From an uncultured Limosilactobacillus sp. (GTDB lineage Bacteria > Bacillota > Bacilli > Lactobacillales > Lactobacillaceae): a stretch of DNA of 57,619 nucleotides. Below are positions 27,701 to 37,178 of the stretch, piece after piece; position 1 is the stretch's first letter; each line of letters starts with the position of its first letter. Position numbers and translations under genes: made by a program. Location of the stretch: positions 1 to 57,619 of the forward strand of contig CALVGV010000009.1 in assembly GCA_944327195.1 (NCBI GenBank), read 5' to 3'. The notes below the pieces were generated by a model. That model searched no databases and was not told the DNA's origin. It worked only from the letters and a program-made list of their open reading frames with translations.

Positions 27701-29752
27701 GTAGGTTACCTTCGAGCCATCCGCAAGGGTAACGGTGTAGCTTTCGGCGAGCTTGGTCTCGGCCGCCTTGGTTGCGTCGCTACTATCGTTGTTGTATTGA
27801 ACCGCAAAGCCAGTTCCGTCCGCATTTGTCAGGGCGTTGCCGTTCTCGTCAACCGGAATCATTGACCCCAGCTTCTGGTAGGTAACCGTCGTGGTGCTAG
27901 TTGGATTTGCCGGCGTTACCGTTGCCCCGGCAACCGTTGCTTGGTCAGCATAGTAGCCCGTGACAACCGGCGTCTTTACGTCGTTGAAGGTGTGGGAATC
28001 CTCGTTCCAAGTCGATTCCCCGGTCGTCGTGTCGTAGGTCTTTACGAAGCTTGCTTTCTGGGTATTTGCTACCGGGGTGGCGCTCCCCGCCCCGGTGTAG
28101 GTTACGGTTTGGCTTGCTTGCTCGGTGTCATCAAAGATGTATTCCGGCGCCGCAGTCCCCCCGGAGAAAACGTTCCGTTCGTATTGACCCTTGTTCCGGA
28201 GCAAGTGGTAGTACGGGTCGTTGATATCAACGTACAACGTTGAATCAGCGTCGCCGGCAACAACAATCTTAACCGTCCCTTGGTACCTAGCCGTCGTGCT
28301 AGTTTCAAGGGCTGCCCGGGTTGCTTCATCCTTCAACGTCCCGGTCTTTTCATTTACGTACCCATCGGTAATTGACGGCATCGTGCTGTAGTAGTCAGAA
28401 ACACTCCCCGGAACGGCAGTGTAAGTGGTGTTGGACAGGCTTGAGTACTTTACAGCTCCCCGGGCGTATTCCGAGATCTTCCCGGTAACGATATTGCCAG
28501 AAACGGTTAGGCCCGCTTGGTCCACCTTTTCGGACTGCAGGGTCCCGTCAGCACTGGTGTAAATCCCCTGCAATGGCGCGGTAAAGGTTTGCCCCGCTAG
28601 CCCGGTAATTGCAACGTAGCCAAGGGTGTTGCCATCGACATCCAAGTAGTAGGCCTTCATCGTAACCTTCCGCGGGATTACGATCTTGTCACCAACCCAA
28701 CGGGAGCCATAAGGAGCCCTTACCCCTGCCCAAGAGAATAGTTGCTCAACGGGGCCAACGTCCGAGCTAGTTTTATTATAACTAAGCATCCCATCAAGCG
28801 CGGTAATCTTGTAACCGGCAGCGGTGATCCCATTTTCATCGTCGGTTGGAACCTCTTCTTGACCAACTTGGTTTCCGTCCTCGTCATAGAAGGTTGCCCA
28901 AACCTTCCCATCACCGGTCTTGTTGGTTGAGAAGGCGATTTCCCAAACGTCCTTACCGTTAACCTGATTAGCACTGTTTTCACGGCGAATCTCGTCGAGG
29001 CCGATTACCCCGAAGGTGATCCGCCCCTCTGTTTGGTCGTAATTGAAACGACCACTCCAAGTCCATTGAGCAGAACTAGAATCAGTCCGCAGGGATGGCG
29101 TCCACCATTCGCTTTCGACAGAGTAGCCGTCCGTTGAGATGTTCGAGTTGGAAGCAACAACCGAGCCAATTTCGTAGTCGCTGTCACTAGTCGTCGTTGC
29201 GCTGGTGTTAACTGCTAACGAGGTCAGCATGGCGCTAACGTTCGTTGCACTAGTAGCGGAAGTAAGGTCAGCCGTGGTGGCACTGCTAGTTGCACTTGTC
29301 GAGTTGGCGCTGGTAGTGGCACTGGTTGCACTGGCGCTAGTTGCTTCGCTGGTTGCGGCGCTTTCGGCTACTGCCGTGCTGGATGCAGCGGAGCTAGCGG
29401 CTTGGCTGGTTGCGCTCGTGGTGGTTGCGCTTGCAGAAGTGGCCGAAGAAGATGCCGCACTCGAGTCAGCCGCCGAACTGGATGCAGCGGAAGTGGAAGC
29501 CGAAGCAGACGAGGTGGCGCTCGTCTTCAAGGTCGTTGCACTTGACTGAGTAGTCGCTTGATCAGTCGTCGCCGTGGTTGCCGTTGCTTCGTTAGTCACT
29601 TGATCGGCTGATGCCGAGGTCGTTGCACCCATGAAAAGCAGGGCCCCAACCATTACAGAAACCGTCCCGATGCTTAACTTACGCAAAGAAAACCGTTGTT
29701 GTTCATTCGCGGTTTTCTTTTCGCTCATTACTCGATTGTTCTTTGAAAACAT
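24728..29752 (-). CDS. giant LPXTG-anchored mucus-binding-type adhesin
   Basis: A 1674-residue surface protein. The N-terminus is a YSIRK-type signal peptide (RFSLRKLSIGTVSVMVGALL). Residues ~55-185 are Ala/Ser/Thr-rich low complexity, followed by a folded region of ~200 residues rich in aromatic residues (ESEWWTPSLRTD, WTWSGRFNYD). Then come MucBP/Mub-like domains: two long ones with RTIKVIDPTTG or RTVTVVQPDGT followed by EIDGYTP or TIDGYTA, and five C-terminal ~65-residue modules. The C-terminus has LPQTG, a hydrophobic helix and KRKRQN, so sortase A anchors it to peptidoglycan. ATG at 29752 follows GGGAGG. It is monocistronic. A role in adhesion to mucus or host is inferred from the architecture. 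Confidence 0.92.
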   Translation of the reverse strand: MFSKNNRVMSEKKTANEQQRFSLRKLSIGTVSVMVGALLFMGATTSASADQVTNEATATTATTDQATTQSSATTLKTSATSSASASTSAASSSAADSSAASSSATSASATTTSATSQAASSAASSTAVAESAATSEATSASATSATTSANSTSATSSATTADLTSATSATNVSAMLTSLAVNTSATTTSDSDYEIGSVVASNSNISTDGYSVESEWWTPSLRTDSSSAQWTWSGRFNYDQTEGRITFGVIGLDEIRRENSANQVNGKDVWEIAFSTNKTGDGKVWATFYDEDGNQVGQEEVPTDDENGITAAGYKITALDGMLSYNKTSSDVGPVEQLFSWAGVRAPYGSRWVGDKIVIPRKVTMKAYYLDVDGNTLGYVAITGLAGQTFTAPLQGIYTSADGTLQSEKVDQAGLTVSGNIVTGKISEYARGAVKYSSLSNTTYTAVPGSVSDYYSTMPSITDGYVNEKTGTLKDEATRAALETSTTARYQGTVKIVVAGDADSTLYVDINDPYYHLLRNKGQYERNVFSGGTAAPEYIFDDTEQASQTVTYTGAGSATPVANTQKASFVKTYDTTTGESTWNEDSHTFNDVKTPVVTGYYADQATVAGATVTPANPTSTTTVTYQKLGSMIPVDENGNALTNADGTGFAVQYNNDSSDATKAAETKLAESYTVTLADGSKVTYKLKDSGTNVFTPTENLGTDHEVTYVPAAEATVTVEFRDEDTNELIKLPTKQYMTYKVTGSEGASADVNIPLRAATVEKFMPQYQSYYVKDNGGLTLSSDNMTILQMKDGATIVVNMSTKSAAETSVNITYKDEGGNDLSKYNSTVNGKSGYSTKTGIGDTLGKLSDQGYELVGVTQNGTKLTNYKNVVLADENPDIEVVVRHQQVTETTNKPVTRTIKVIDPTTGDAKITTQPVTLTHTVTTDKVTGKVLTDTWATGEWSQFTTPEIDGYTPTIKVVAKTPVTNTTTDQTVTIYYSKNQAKQGTLQVQYVDADTNQQLNAYTKNLKDDAGKDVNTDIDSTLAKLAAFGYDTSTATITQGTTNLKNNHATVNLKEGTNTPIVVKVGHKLTTVTPTDPKTTKDPLPDNADKTYPKGVGQSDLNKTVTRTVTVVQPDGTKKTETFNVTLTRTATVDEVTGKVASYSAWSEGSWNNYAVPTIDGYTAKIALVTTAEDGTTASSTPTAINAETVTSKTPNEAYTVTYTANPTTPTEDHTLTVNYVDQNGNKTVKTYTVPGKDGENVTTGIKDNVPDGYQIVTGSNTPDTVTLTSDRTINVPVEQKETPTTPTDETKKTTVTYIDNKTGETIDSYELTGKTGTSTNTKIEDNVPDGYTIVTGQNLPKTVDFNDKTPSTIPVKVEKKTEDHKLTITYVDEKTGTPVKTTTTTHQDGDNVKTNIDENVPTGYTKVPDPTLPTEVTMDGDKTITVKVTKNETPTADHTLTVNYVDQNGNKTVKTYTVTGKDGNTVTTKIKDNVPDGYTIVSNNTPDTVTLTSDKTINVPVAKEHTLTVTYVDQNGNQVVKTYKVTGKDGEEVTTGITANVPTGYQIVTGQDLPTTLTLTGDQTITVKVAKEGQASTTTPAAGNQGGTTGKANKSQTGNTETTKLTSPATPSQAAAKSAAPASASATTAKDQAAQLPQTGNENPAAAAGLGLAGLFGALAALGAKRKRQN
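25030..26110 (-). repeat. five tandem MucBP-like modules inside the adhesin gene
   Basis: Each ~65-residue module starts like HTLTVNYVDQNGNKTVKTYT, continues with GKDG and NVPDGYTIV, and ends TLTSDKTINVPV. Three of the five (the first, fourth and fifth) are very close to each other in DNA, the middle two more diverged. Copy number could change by recombination, and short-read assembly could collapse it. Confidence 0.85.
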
Positions 29753-30251
29753 CTCAGTTCCTCCCAAAATTTATCGTTTGATATTGATTTAACGACTTAT
29801 GATTTAAATTCTTTTAACCGAGATGTCAATAATCGAAAACAAATAATTCATAAATAGCGAGAACGGTTTATGATTCTTCATGATTAACATTATCTTTGAA
29901 ACCGCTTTAAGTCACGGTTTATTGGCTGATTAAACACTTCTTAAACTATTATTCGCGCCGGAAAAAATTTTATGGATTTCTCGCCTGTCCCACCAGCCAA
30001 AAACCGGTTTACTTCCCGTGGTTATCGCCTTTCACCATCCCGTTCCGGATTAATAATCGCATTATAAAACAGGTGTCGCATCCCGCTCCGCCAGTCGCAT
30101 TCCCGCGGCTTTTTATTCACATTTCCGTCACCTTTGCCTAGCAAATCACAAGAAAGGCGGTCGTGGTTGATTGTCTCCCCCACTACGGCCAGTTTCGCTG
30201 ATAACGGTCGATAGGTGAAGGAGCGGCACTGTCCTTCCCTAGCCGCAAAAC
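29753..30251. other. intergenic region upstream of the adhesin
   Basis: About 500 bp without a convincing gene. 29760-29950 is AT-rich and should hold the adhesin promoter. TTGAAACCGCTTTAA at 29896-29910 is a near match to a CcpA cre site, with one key base off. 29990-30250 shows short open frames but no ribosome site or known motif; I see nothing I can support there. Confidence 0.4.
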
Positions 30252-30281
30252 AAAAAAGCCATGGCAAATACCATGACTTTT
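30252..30281 (-). terminator. groEL terminator
   Basis: AAAGTCATGG / CCATGGCTTT hairpin followed by TTTTTT on the minus strand, 25 bp after the groEL stop. Confidence 0.88.
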
Positions 30282-30306
30282 GAGTAATTGCTTTAGTTAG
30301 GAGGAA

Positions 30307-31938
<1,632 letters not shown>

Positions 31939-32025
31939 TTAATTTCACCTCATTAAACTAAGTTCATTTAATGTCCCGCCGTGCCCACACAAGCGCCGGG
32001 ACGCGTTAATTCATGGTTAGTTAAA

Positions 32026-32307
32026 CTAGTCGATTACCGCAACCAGGTCTTTTTCGTGAACGACCAAGTACTTGTCGCCGTCGTATTCCACTTCTTGCCC
32101 GGCATACTTGTCAAAGAGGACCTTGTCGCCTTCCTTAACGCTAACGGCAACGACTTGCCCGTTATCCAAGGTGTGGCCAGCGCCGACGGCAACGACCTTC
32201 CCGGTAGTTGGCTTGTCCTTGGCGTTGGAAGCAAGCACGATGCCGCCAACCGTCTTTTCTTCTTCTTCCGCTTTCAGAACTACGCGATCTCCTAATGGCT
32301 TTAACAC
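32026..32307 (-). CDS. groES: co-chaperonin GroES
   Basis: A 93-residue Hsp10 lid of GroEL. It starts with GTG at 32307 ([16 protein letters not shown]), 8 bp after GGAGGG; the mobile loop is [16 protein letters not shown]. First gene of groES-groEL. CIRCE and a CtsR-type box lie upstream. Confidence 0.97.
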   Translation of the reverse strand: MLKPLGDRVVLKAEEEEKTVGGIVLASNAKDKPTTGKVVAVGAGHTLDNGQVVAVSVKEGDKVLFDKYAGQEVEYDGDKYLVVHEKDLVAVID

Positions 32308-32368
32308 GCTAATCCCTCCATAACAAATATTTTCTGGTATTCAAATTAGCAGTCTGGGTGAGGCGGTG

Positions 32369-32395
32369 TTAGCACTCAACCACCAGCAGTGCTAA
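32369..32395 (-). promoter_or_regulatory. CIRCE element (HrcA operator)
   Basis: TTAGCACTC-N9-CAGTGCTAA, one base off the consensus TTAGCACTC-N9-GAGTGCTAA. It lies between the promoter and groES, in the 5'-UTR. Confidence 0.93.
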
Positions 32396-32406
32396 TTACA
32401 GTTTCC

Positions 32407-32458
32407 ACTATAACACGCTTCGACCAGATTGCAACAAATATTTTGACCTTTTTTGACT
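32407..32458 (-). promoter_or_regulatory. groES promoter with upstream CtsR box
   Basis: On the minus strand TTGCAA (32434-32429), 16 bp, TATAGT (32412-32407). Just upstream is AGTCAAA-AAA-GGTCAAA (32458-32442), a good CtsR operator. Together with CIRCE this gives dual heat-shock control, as known in some lactobacilli and streptococci. Confidence 0.85.
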
Positions 32459-32563
32459 AATAATTGGGAGACAGCCCGCAAAAGCCCGGTAAATCAAGGA
32501 TCAGCTCCGGTTTGACCTTTGCGCGTTTTGGGCGAAATTATCCTTTTCTTTACCTTTGGAACG

Positions 32564-32602
32564 AAAAAATCAGCCCCACCCGCGAACGGGGAGGGGCTGA
32601 TT
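32564..32602 (-). terminator. terminator after the broken Rpn-type gene
   Basis: AATCAGCCCC / GGGGCTGATT with inner CCCCG/CGGG pairing, then a T-run on the minus strand. It lies about 60 bp after the old stop codon. Confidence 0.85.
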
Positions 32603-32663
32603 GGCACCGGGGCCGGGATCGATTAGCAGTGACTCACCGTGGTCCGGTGCTTTTCGAAGCTTC

Positions 32664-33154
32664 CTAGGCGGGCACCACCTGGTTGTAGTAGCGCTCGGCC
32701 AGTTCCTGGGGAAGGCTCAAAATTGAAGTCAGTTCTGTCATGATTTCGTCTTTGCTCTTCCCGGCGGCTACCATGTTCCGGACGGGCACTGCTTCAGCCG
32801 GCCGTAGTCCTGGCGCGGCTTGAGAATCTCCTGGTCGACCGCCCCCTGGTAGTAACGGAGCCGCTGCGGGATATTGCTTTCGTTGCGCACCTGGACCTCG
32901 ATCACGAAGGTCCGGTTCTGGTTGTCGCGAACGTAAACGTCGTAGCGGACACCCCGCGAGGCGAGCGGTCCGTTGTAGGTGTGCTGGGTCTTGGTCACCG
33001 GTTGCAGCTGGCGAATCTCGATCCCAGCGAGGCAGCGTTCAATCAATTGCTTGCAAAGCGTCCGGTTTTCCATCACCCCGCCAAAGATCGGGTCGTCGTT
33101 GATCGTCAACCGTTCCCACTTGGTGCTCAGTTCCTGATCAGTTGGTAGTTTCAC
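32664..33154 (-). pseudogene. Rpn-family PD-(D/E)XK nuclease/transposase, internally deleted
   Basis: The N-terminal part (GTG at 33154, KLPTDQELSTKWERLTINDD, then YDVYVRDNQNRTFVIEVQVR with the nuclease core E-x-Q) is typical of the recombination-promoting nuclease family. It reads in frame to 32768 and stops at TAG after residue 128. The typical C-terminal tail (NMVAAGKSKDEIMTELTSIL ... ELAERYYNQVVPA) follows at once in another frame and ends at TAG 32666-32664. Full family members are about 280-310 residues, so roughly 130 central residues are gone. The gene keeps a leader identical to that of comFA and its terminator. Confidence 0.82.
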
Positions 33155-33162
33155 TTTTTCAC

Positions 33163-33191
33163 CCCCCTACTTTATATATACGCGGAAAGGG
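33163..33191 (-). promoter_or_regulatory. leader/promoter of the Rpn-type gene, identical to comFA's
   Basis: 29 of 29 bases match 19068-19096, including TTTCCGCGTATATATAAAG and the G-rich ribosome site; a GTG start follows at nearly the same distance (8 versus 7 bases). Farther upstream GAAC and TCG are also shared. Confidence 0.65.
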
Positions 33192-33242
33192 CCGAAAAAG
33201 TTCGCTCTGATTGCAACTTTCTCAAATTTTTTTGGCAAAAGA

Positions 33243-33269
33243 AAAAGCCGGCCCCGTCGGACCAGCTTT
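33243..33269 (-). terminator. terminator of the sugar transporter gene
   Basis: AAAGCTGGTCC / GGGGCCGGCTTT with G-T pairs, followed by TTT on the minus strand, close to the stop at 33282. Confidence 0.7.
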
Positions 33270-33281
33270 CAAGGTATGTTA

Positions 33282-34145
33282 CTAGGCAAAAATCGTTAGG
33301 ATGCTCCCGAGCACGATCAGCACGATCCCGGAAACGGTGAACTTCATTTCCTTGGCACTCTTGCGCTCGTGAAGGATCAGGATCCCACCGAAGGTTGCGA
33401 TGATCACGTTCAGTTGGGTGAAGATGAAGGCGGTGTTGGTCCCCAGCTGCCGGGCAGCGAAGATGTAGGCAAAGGCCGCCGCCCCCCAGGAGAGGCCCCC
33501 GAGGATGTTCTTGTAACTCTCGCTTTCCTTCCAAAATTGCCCCTTGGTTGCGATCGTCCCGTAGATCGAGGCGCCGATCAGGATCCCCAGCATTTCCGGC
33601 AGGAAGATCCCAACCGAGTCTTCGCCCTTGACCACCGGCAGGCTCGGGAAGGTGGAGTAGACCCAGTACCCGATCGTCGTTACCAGCAGGAAAAGGAAGT
33701 TAGCCGTCGTCACCTTCTGGCCGCTTCCGTTGTCGTCAGAGACCGAGGTCAAGAGGGCCCCGACCACCACGATTGCCAGGGCGGCAAAACCAATCAAGAG
33801 CGCCTGGGTCCCCGACCAGTTACCGAGGAAGAGGACCCCGATGATCGAGTTCCCGACCAATTGGAGGACGGTTGACAGCGGAATCGTGTTGGAAACCCCC
33901 ATCCGCTTGAAGGAAACGAACTGGCCGACCTGCCCGGTTGACCAGAGGGCCCCGCAGACTAGCGAGAAGATGAAGGCCGTCGTCGAAACGCTCGGGTGCA
34001 TGATCAGGAAGGCAACGATCCCGATGATCGAGGCGCCGGCCCCGATCCCAAAGATCTGGTTAGCCGAGGAACCGCCGATCTTCCCGGTGATGATCGGCAT
34101 CAGCCCCCACCCGAGGGCCGGAATCAGTGCGATTAAGTAAGCCAT
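33282..34145 (-). CDS. GRP-family sugar transporter (GlcU/RbsU type)
   Basis: A 287-residue membrane protein with ten hydrophobic helices of the drug/metabolite transporter fold. It starts MAYLIALIPALGWGLMPIIT, has GALWSTGQVGQF, and HERKSAKEM before the last helix, as in glucose uptake protein GlcU and ribose transporter RbsU. It likely takes up glucose or ribose by proton symport. I chose the ATG at 34145; AGGAG lies 13 bases upstream, and a GTG four codons earlier sits too close to that site. Monocistronic. Confidence 0.87.
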   Translation of the reverse strand: MAYLIALIPALGWGLMPIITGKIGGSSANQIFGIGAGASIIGIVAFLIMHPSVSTTAFIFSLVCGALWSTGQVGQFVSFKRMGVSNTIPLSTVLQLVGNSIIGVLFLGNWSGTQALLIGFAALAIVVVGALLTSVSDDNGSGQKVTTANFLFLLVTTIGYWVYSTFPSLPVVKGEDSVGIFLPEMLGILIGASIYGTIATKGQFWKESESYKNILGGLSWGAAAFAYIFAARQLGTNTAFIFTQLNVIIATFGGILILHERKSAKEMKFTVSGIVLIVLGSILTIFA

Positions 34146-34235
34146 TGAAGTAGTCACTCTCCTATATCTAAATTCTCTTTCTCTCTTTGCCGCCGGTTCG
34201 GCGCAGGTCGCAACCGGTTACATTGGCATGATAAT

Positions 34236-34271
34236 CAAAAGGCGCCGGTTGTTGCCAATCAGTGCCTTTTG
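34236..34271 (-). terminator. terminator of the two-component system
   Basis: CAAAAGGC / GCCTTTTG stem with a ~17-nt interior, between the histidine kinase stop and the sugar transporter. Confidence 0.7.
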
Positions 34272-34314
34272 GAAAACGTTTAACATTTTAACTGAACTTG
34301 CGATAAATTGCAAA

Positions 34315-35898
34315 TCAATTACCGCTTTCATTCCCATTTTCATGCTTTTTCCGCTGACCCGCGTGGGGAGCGTACTGGCGATCCGGGAAGAAGATTGTGA
34401 AGGTCGTGCCCTTGTTGAGCTGCGAATCGACCTTGATCTTGCCGCCGTGGAGGGTGACCAATTGATGAACGATTGCCATTCCGATCCCGGACTCACCGTA
34501 CTTGGTGCTCATCCGCGAGCGGTCGGCCTTGTAGAAGCGTTCCCAGATGTAGTCCATCTGCTCCTTGGTCATCCCGATCCCGGTGTCGGAAACGGTGAAC
34601 TGGGTCCCGTGGCTCACCCGCTCGCCCCCAATCGTGATCTTGCCGTTGTCGGTAAACTGGATCGCGTTTTGGATAACGTTGAAGAGCACCTGGACGAAGC
34701 GGTCGTAGTCGGCGTAGACGCGCAACTCGGCCGGGGCGGTCACGGTGATCGTGTCGCCCTTGGCCTCGGCCTTCTTCTTCAGCTGGTCCCGCAGGTTGGC
34801 GAGCACGGCGCCGGCGTCGAAGACCTTGCGATCAAGCAAGATCTGGTTGGTGCGGATCTTCTCGTAGTTGAGGTTGTCGTTTACCAGCCGGATCAGCCGC
34901 TTGGTGTCCTGCTGCATCAGCTCGATACTGTGCTTCTTTTCCTCCTCCGGAATCACGTCGTAGGAGAGGCCCTCGAGGATCCCGTTGATCGTCGTCAGCG
35001 GGGTCCGCATTTCGTGGGCGGCGTTGGCGAGGAACTGCTTGCGCCGCTCCTCTTGCTCCTTGATTTCCTCTTGTGACTCGCGTAGGGAGCGAACCATCAC
35101 GTTAAAGTTGTGGCTCAACTCGTCAAGCTCGTCCTTTTGGCGATTTTCGAGGTGGATGTTGTAGTCCCCCTTGGCAACCGCCCGGGTGGCCTTGTTCATC
35201 GCGTTGATCCGCTTGGTCAGGTAGCGGGAAATGACGAAGGAAACCACCAGGGCGATCACCACGGCGATCACGAAGGAGATCAAGAAGTCGTTGATGATCT
35301 GGTTGAGGCTCTGGCGGACGGTCGAGGCAAAGGTGCCGATCGCCATCGCCGCCACCAGCTTGCCCTTGTAGAAGTAGGGCTTGATGACCATCGTCATTTC
35401 CGGCGGGTTCTTGGTGGAACTAGTTTTTTTCGACTGGTGGCTCTCCGACAAAACGGTCGTTGAGCTACTCGTCGAGGTGGTGGAGCTACTGGAGACCTTC
35501 TTCTTGCTCAGCTTGGCGTAGCTCACCCGCTTTTGAATCGCGTTCCCTTTCTTAATCTTTTGCCATTCCTTCTTGGAAATCGACGGTACGTAGGTCGTTT
35601 CGTTGGTGTAACGAAGGGTCTTACTGCCGTCGTAAATGGCAAATTGAACGTGCTGGCGCGACAGCATCCGCGCCTTGGAGTCGATCTGACTCTTTTCGAT
35701 GCCGACGATCTTGCCACTCTTCTTATTGAAGATGATTTCATCGTCGTTGATCAGGCTGTCGGCGTTTTGCGAGAGTTGGCGCCAGGTGTTCCAATAAATG
35801 GTGCGGTTGGTGATCCCAACAAAGGAGATCGTTAGGGTGGTGCAGAGAACCACGATCACCACCATGATCCCGAGGATCTGCCGCCAAACTAGCCGCAT
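34315..35898 (-). CDS. sensor histidine kinase (HAMP, HisKA, HATPase)
   Basis: A 527-residue membrane kinase. TM1 spans residues ~8-30, the extracellular part (~31-205) includes a Ser/Thr-rich stretch (~135-150), TM2 is ~205-226, then HAMP to ~280. The phosphorylated His295 lies in AHEMRTPLTT; the N box reads NVIQNAIQF and the G1 box SDTGIGM. It is 6 bp after its response regulator. The signal cannot be read from the sequence; an extracellular sensor domain suggests an envelope or external cue. Confidence 0.93.
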   Translation of the reverse strand: MRLVWRQILGIMVVIVVLCTTLTISFVGITNRTIYWNTWRQLSQNADSLINDDEIIFNKKSGKIVGIEKSQIDSKARMLSRQHVQFAIYDGSKTLRYTNETTYVPSISKKEWQKIKKGNAIQKRVSYAKLSKKKVSSSSTTSTSSSTTVLSESHQSKKTSSTKNPPEMTMVIKPYFYKGKLVAAMAIGTFASTVRQSLNQIINDFLISFVIAVVIALVVSFVISRYLTKRINAMNKATRAVAKGDYNIHLENRQKDELDELSHNFNVMVRSLRESQEEIKEQEERRKQFLANAAHEMRTPLTTINGILEGLSYDVIPEEEKKHSIELMQQDTKRLIRLVNDNLNYEKIRTNQILLDRKVFDAGAVLANLRDQLKKKAEAKGDTITVTAPAELRVYADYDRFVQVLFNVIQNAIQFTDNGKITIGGERVSHGTQFTVSDTGIGMTKEQMDYIWERFYKADRSRMSTKYGESGIGMAIVHQLVTLHGGKIKVDSQLNKGTTFTIFFPDRQYAPHAGQRKKHENGNESGN

Positions 35899-35904
35899 TG
35901 CCGG

Positions 35905-36624
35905 CTAGTCCTCAATGTCGGAATCGTCAAACTTGTAGCCGACCCCCCAGACGGTTTGCACCACCTTCGGGCCGACCTTTTCGATCTTTTGCCGCAGCTT
36001 CTTGATGTGGGCGTCGACCGTCCGTTCATCCCCGTAGAACTCGTAGTTCCAAACCAGTTGGAGAAGTTGTTCCCGGGTGAAGACCTGCTTTGGCTTGGAG
36101 GCCAGCGCCTTGAGGAGGTCGAATTCCTTTGGCGTCAGGTCTTCAATTTGCTTGCCGTTGAGGTAGGCCTCGCGAGTCTTGGTGTTCATCTTGAAGTGGT
36201 CGGTTTCGACGTCGAAGTCGGAGGCCACCTTCGAGGCCCGCTGGGTGATTTGGGCCAGTTGCGACCGCCGGTAGAGGGCCTTGATCCGCGCGATCAGGGT
36301 AATCGGCGAGAAGGGCTTGGTAACGTAGTCGTCGGCCCCCATTTCCAGCCCCAGCACCTGGTCGGATTCGGAGTCGCGGGCGGTCAGCATGATAATCGGT
36401 ACCGTTGGGGAGGTCCGGCGGATGTCTGCGGCGACCTGCATCCCGTCCTTCTTCGGCAGGTTGAGGTCAAGGAGGACGATGTCGATATCGTCGCTCCCCT
36501 TTTCGTACATTTCAACCGCGGCCTCCCCGTCGTAGGCGAAATCGGCGTCCCACTTTTCCTTCTTGAAAAACATGGCCATCATTTCGCAAACGGAGTGATT
36601 ATCTTCCACCATTAGGATCTTCAT
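35905..36624 (-). CDS. OmpR/PhoB-family response regulator
   Basis: A 239-residue regulator. The receiver domain begins MKILMVEDNHSVCEMM; phospho-acceptor aspartate in VLLDLNLPKKDG; conserved TA in MLTARDSES and lysine in YVTKPFSP. The C-terminal winged helix reads LTPKEFDLLKAL and ERTVDAHIKKLRQKI. ATG at 36624 follows GGAGG; the upstream in-frame extension lacks a site. A TATAAT lies on the minus strand at 36667-36662. Operon: regulator then kinase. Confidence 0.95.
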   Translation of the reverse strand: MKILMVEDNHSVCEMMAMFFKKEKWDADFAYDGEAAVEMYEKGSDDIDIVLLDLNLPKKDGMQVAADIRRTSPTVPIIMLTARDSESDQVLGLEMGADDYVTKPFSPITLIARIKALYRRSQLAQITQRASKVASDFDVETDHFKMNTKTREAYLNGKQIEDLTPKEFDLLKALASKPKQVFTREQLLQLVWNYEFYGDERTVDAHIKKLRQKIEKVGPKVVQTVWGVGYKFDDSDIED

Positions 36625-36749
36625 TACGTATTCCTCCAATGTTTGTCGCTGTTTTGCAAATATTATACTCATGCAAATGTGATTTTTTAGTGAAAAGCAT
36701 AAACTTGTACGAAACCTTAAACTTATGTTATTCTAATTGTAATCCATTT

Positions 36750-37119
36750 GGGGATGTTTTTGGATTCGACGGGCATAGGTCGCGTCCGAACTGCGTTTAA
36801 AGGTGGCGCTTTTAAAAACGCTCAGTTTTCAAATTATAACTGCAAACAATAATTCACAATCCTACGCATACGCTGCCTAACCGGTAAGCATGCGTAAATC
36901 CGGCCGGGCTCGTCCATGGTCCGTTCCCGGGTTTCATTAGCAGTGGACTTACGTTTTCCCTTGCCGCTTGAGGGGGAGAAAAGAGATCTTCCAAGCTCGC
37001 CGGCCATGGTTGCCTTGATTAGCGGCGGGTTGACCGGTTAAACATAAGTAGTTGATCTATGAGCGTAGAGGTTCGGATGGCGATATGGTCGGACAGGGGT
37101 TCGACTCCCCTCATCTCCA
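36750..37119 (+). ncRNA. ssrA: tmRNA
   Basis: A 370-nt transfer-messenger RNA. The 5' end GGGGATG pairs with CATCTCC before the discriminator A; the T-arm is GGGGTTCGACTCCCC. The tag frame (36842-36880) encodes ANNNSQSYAYAA then TAA. Its promoter on the plus strand is TTGTAC (about 36705) with TATTCT (about 36729). It rescues stalled ribosomes; tagged products go to ClpXP, whose clpP is in this window. Confidence 0.97.
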
Positions 37120-37134
37120 TTTTTGATGATTTTC

Positions 37135-37178
37135 AAAAACGTTGATGGGCGCACAAACCGCGTCAGATCAACGTTTTT
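37135..37178 (+). terminator. tmRNA terminator
   Basis: AAAAACGTTGAT / ATCAACGTTTTT with a 20-nt loop, 15 bp after the mature 3' end. Confidence 0.85.

Noticed and set aside
30022-30267. 81-codon frame between the adhesin and groEL
   Set aside because: No ribosome site, odd composition, and its start lies in the groEL terminator.
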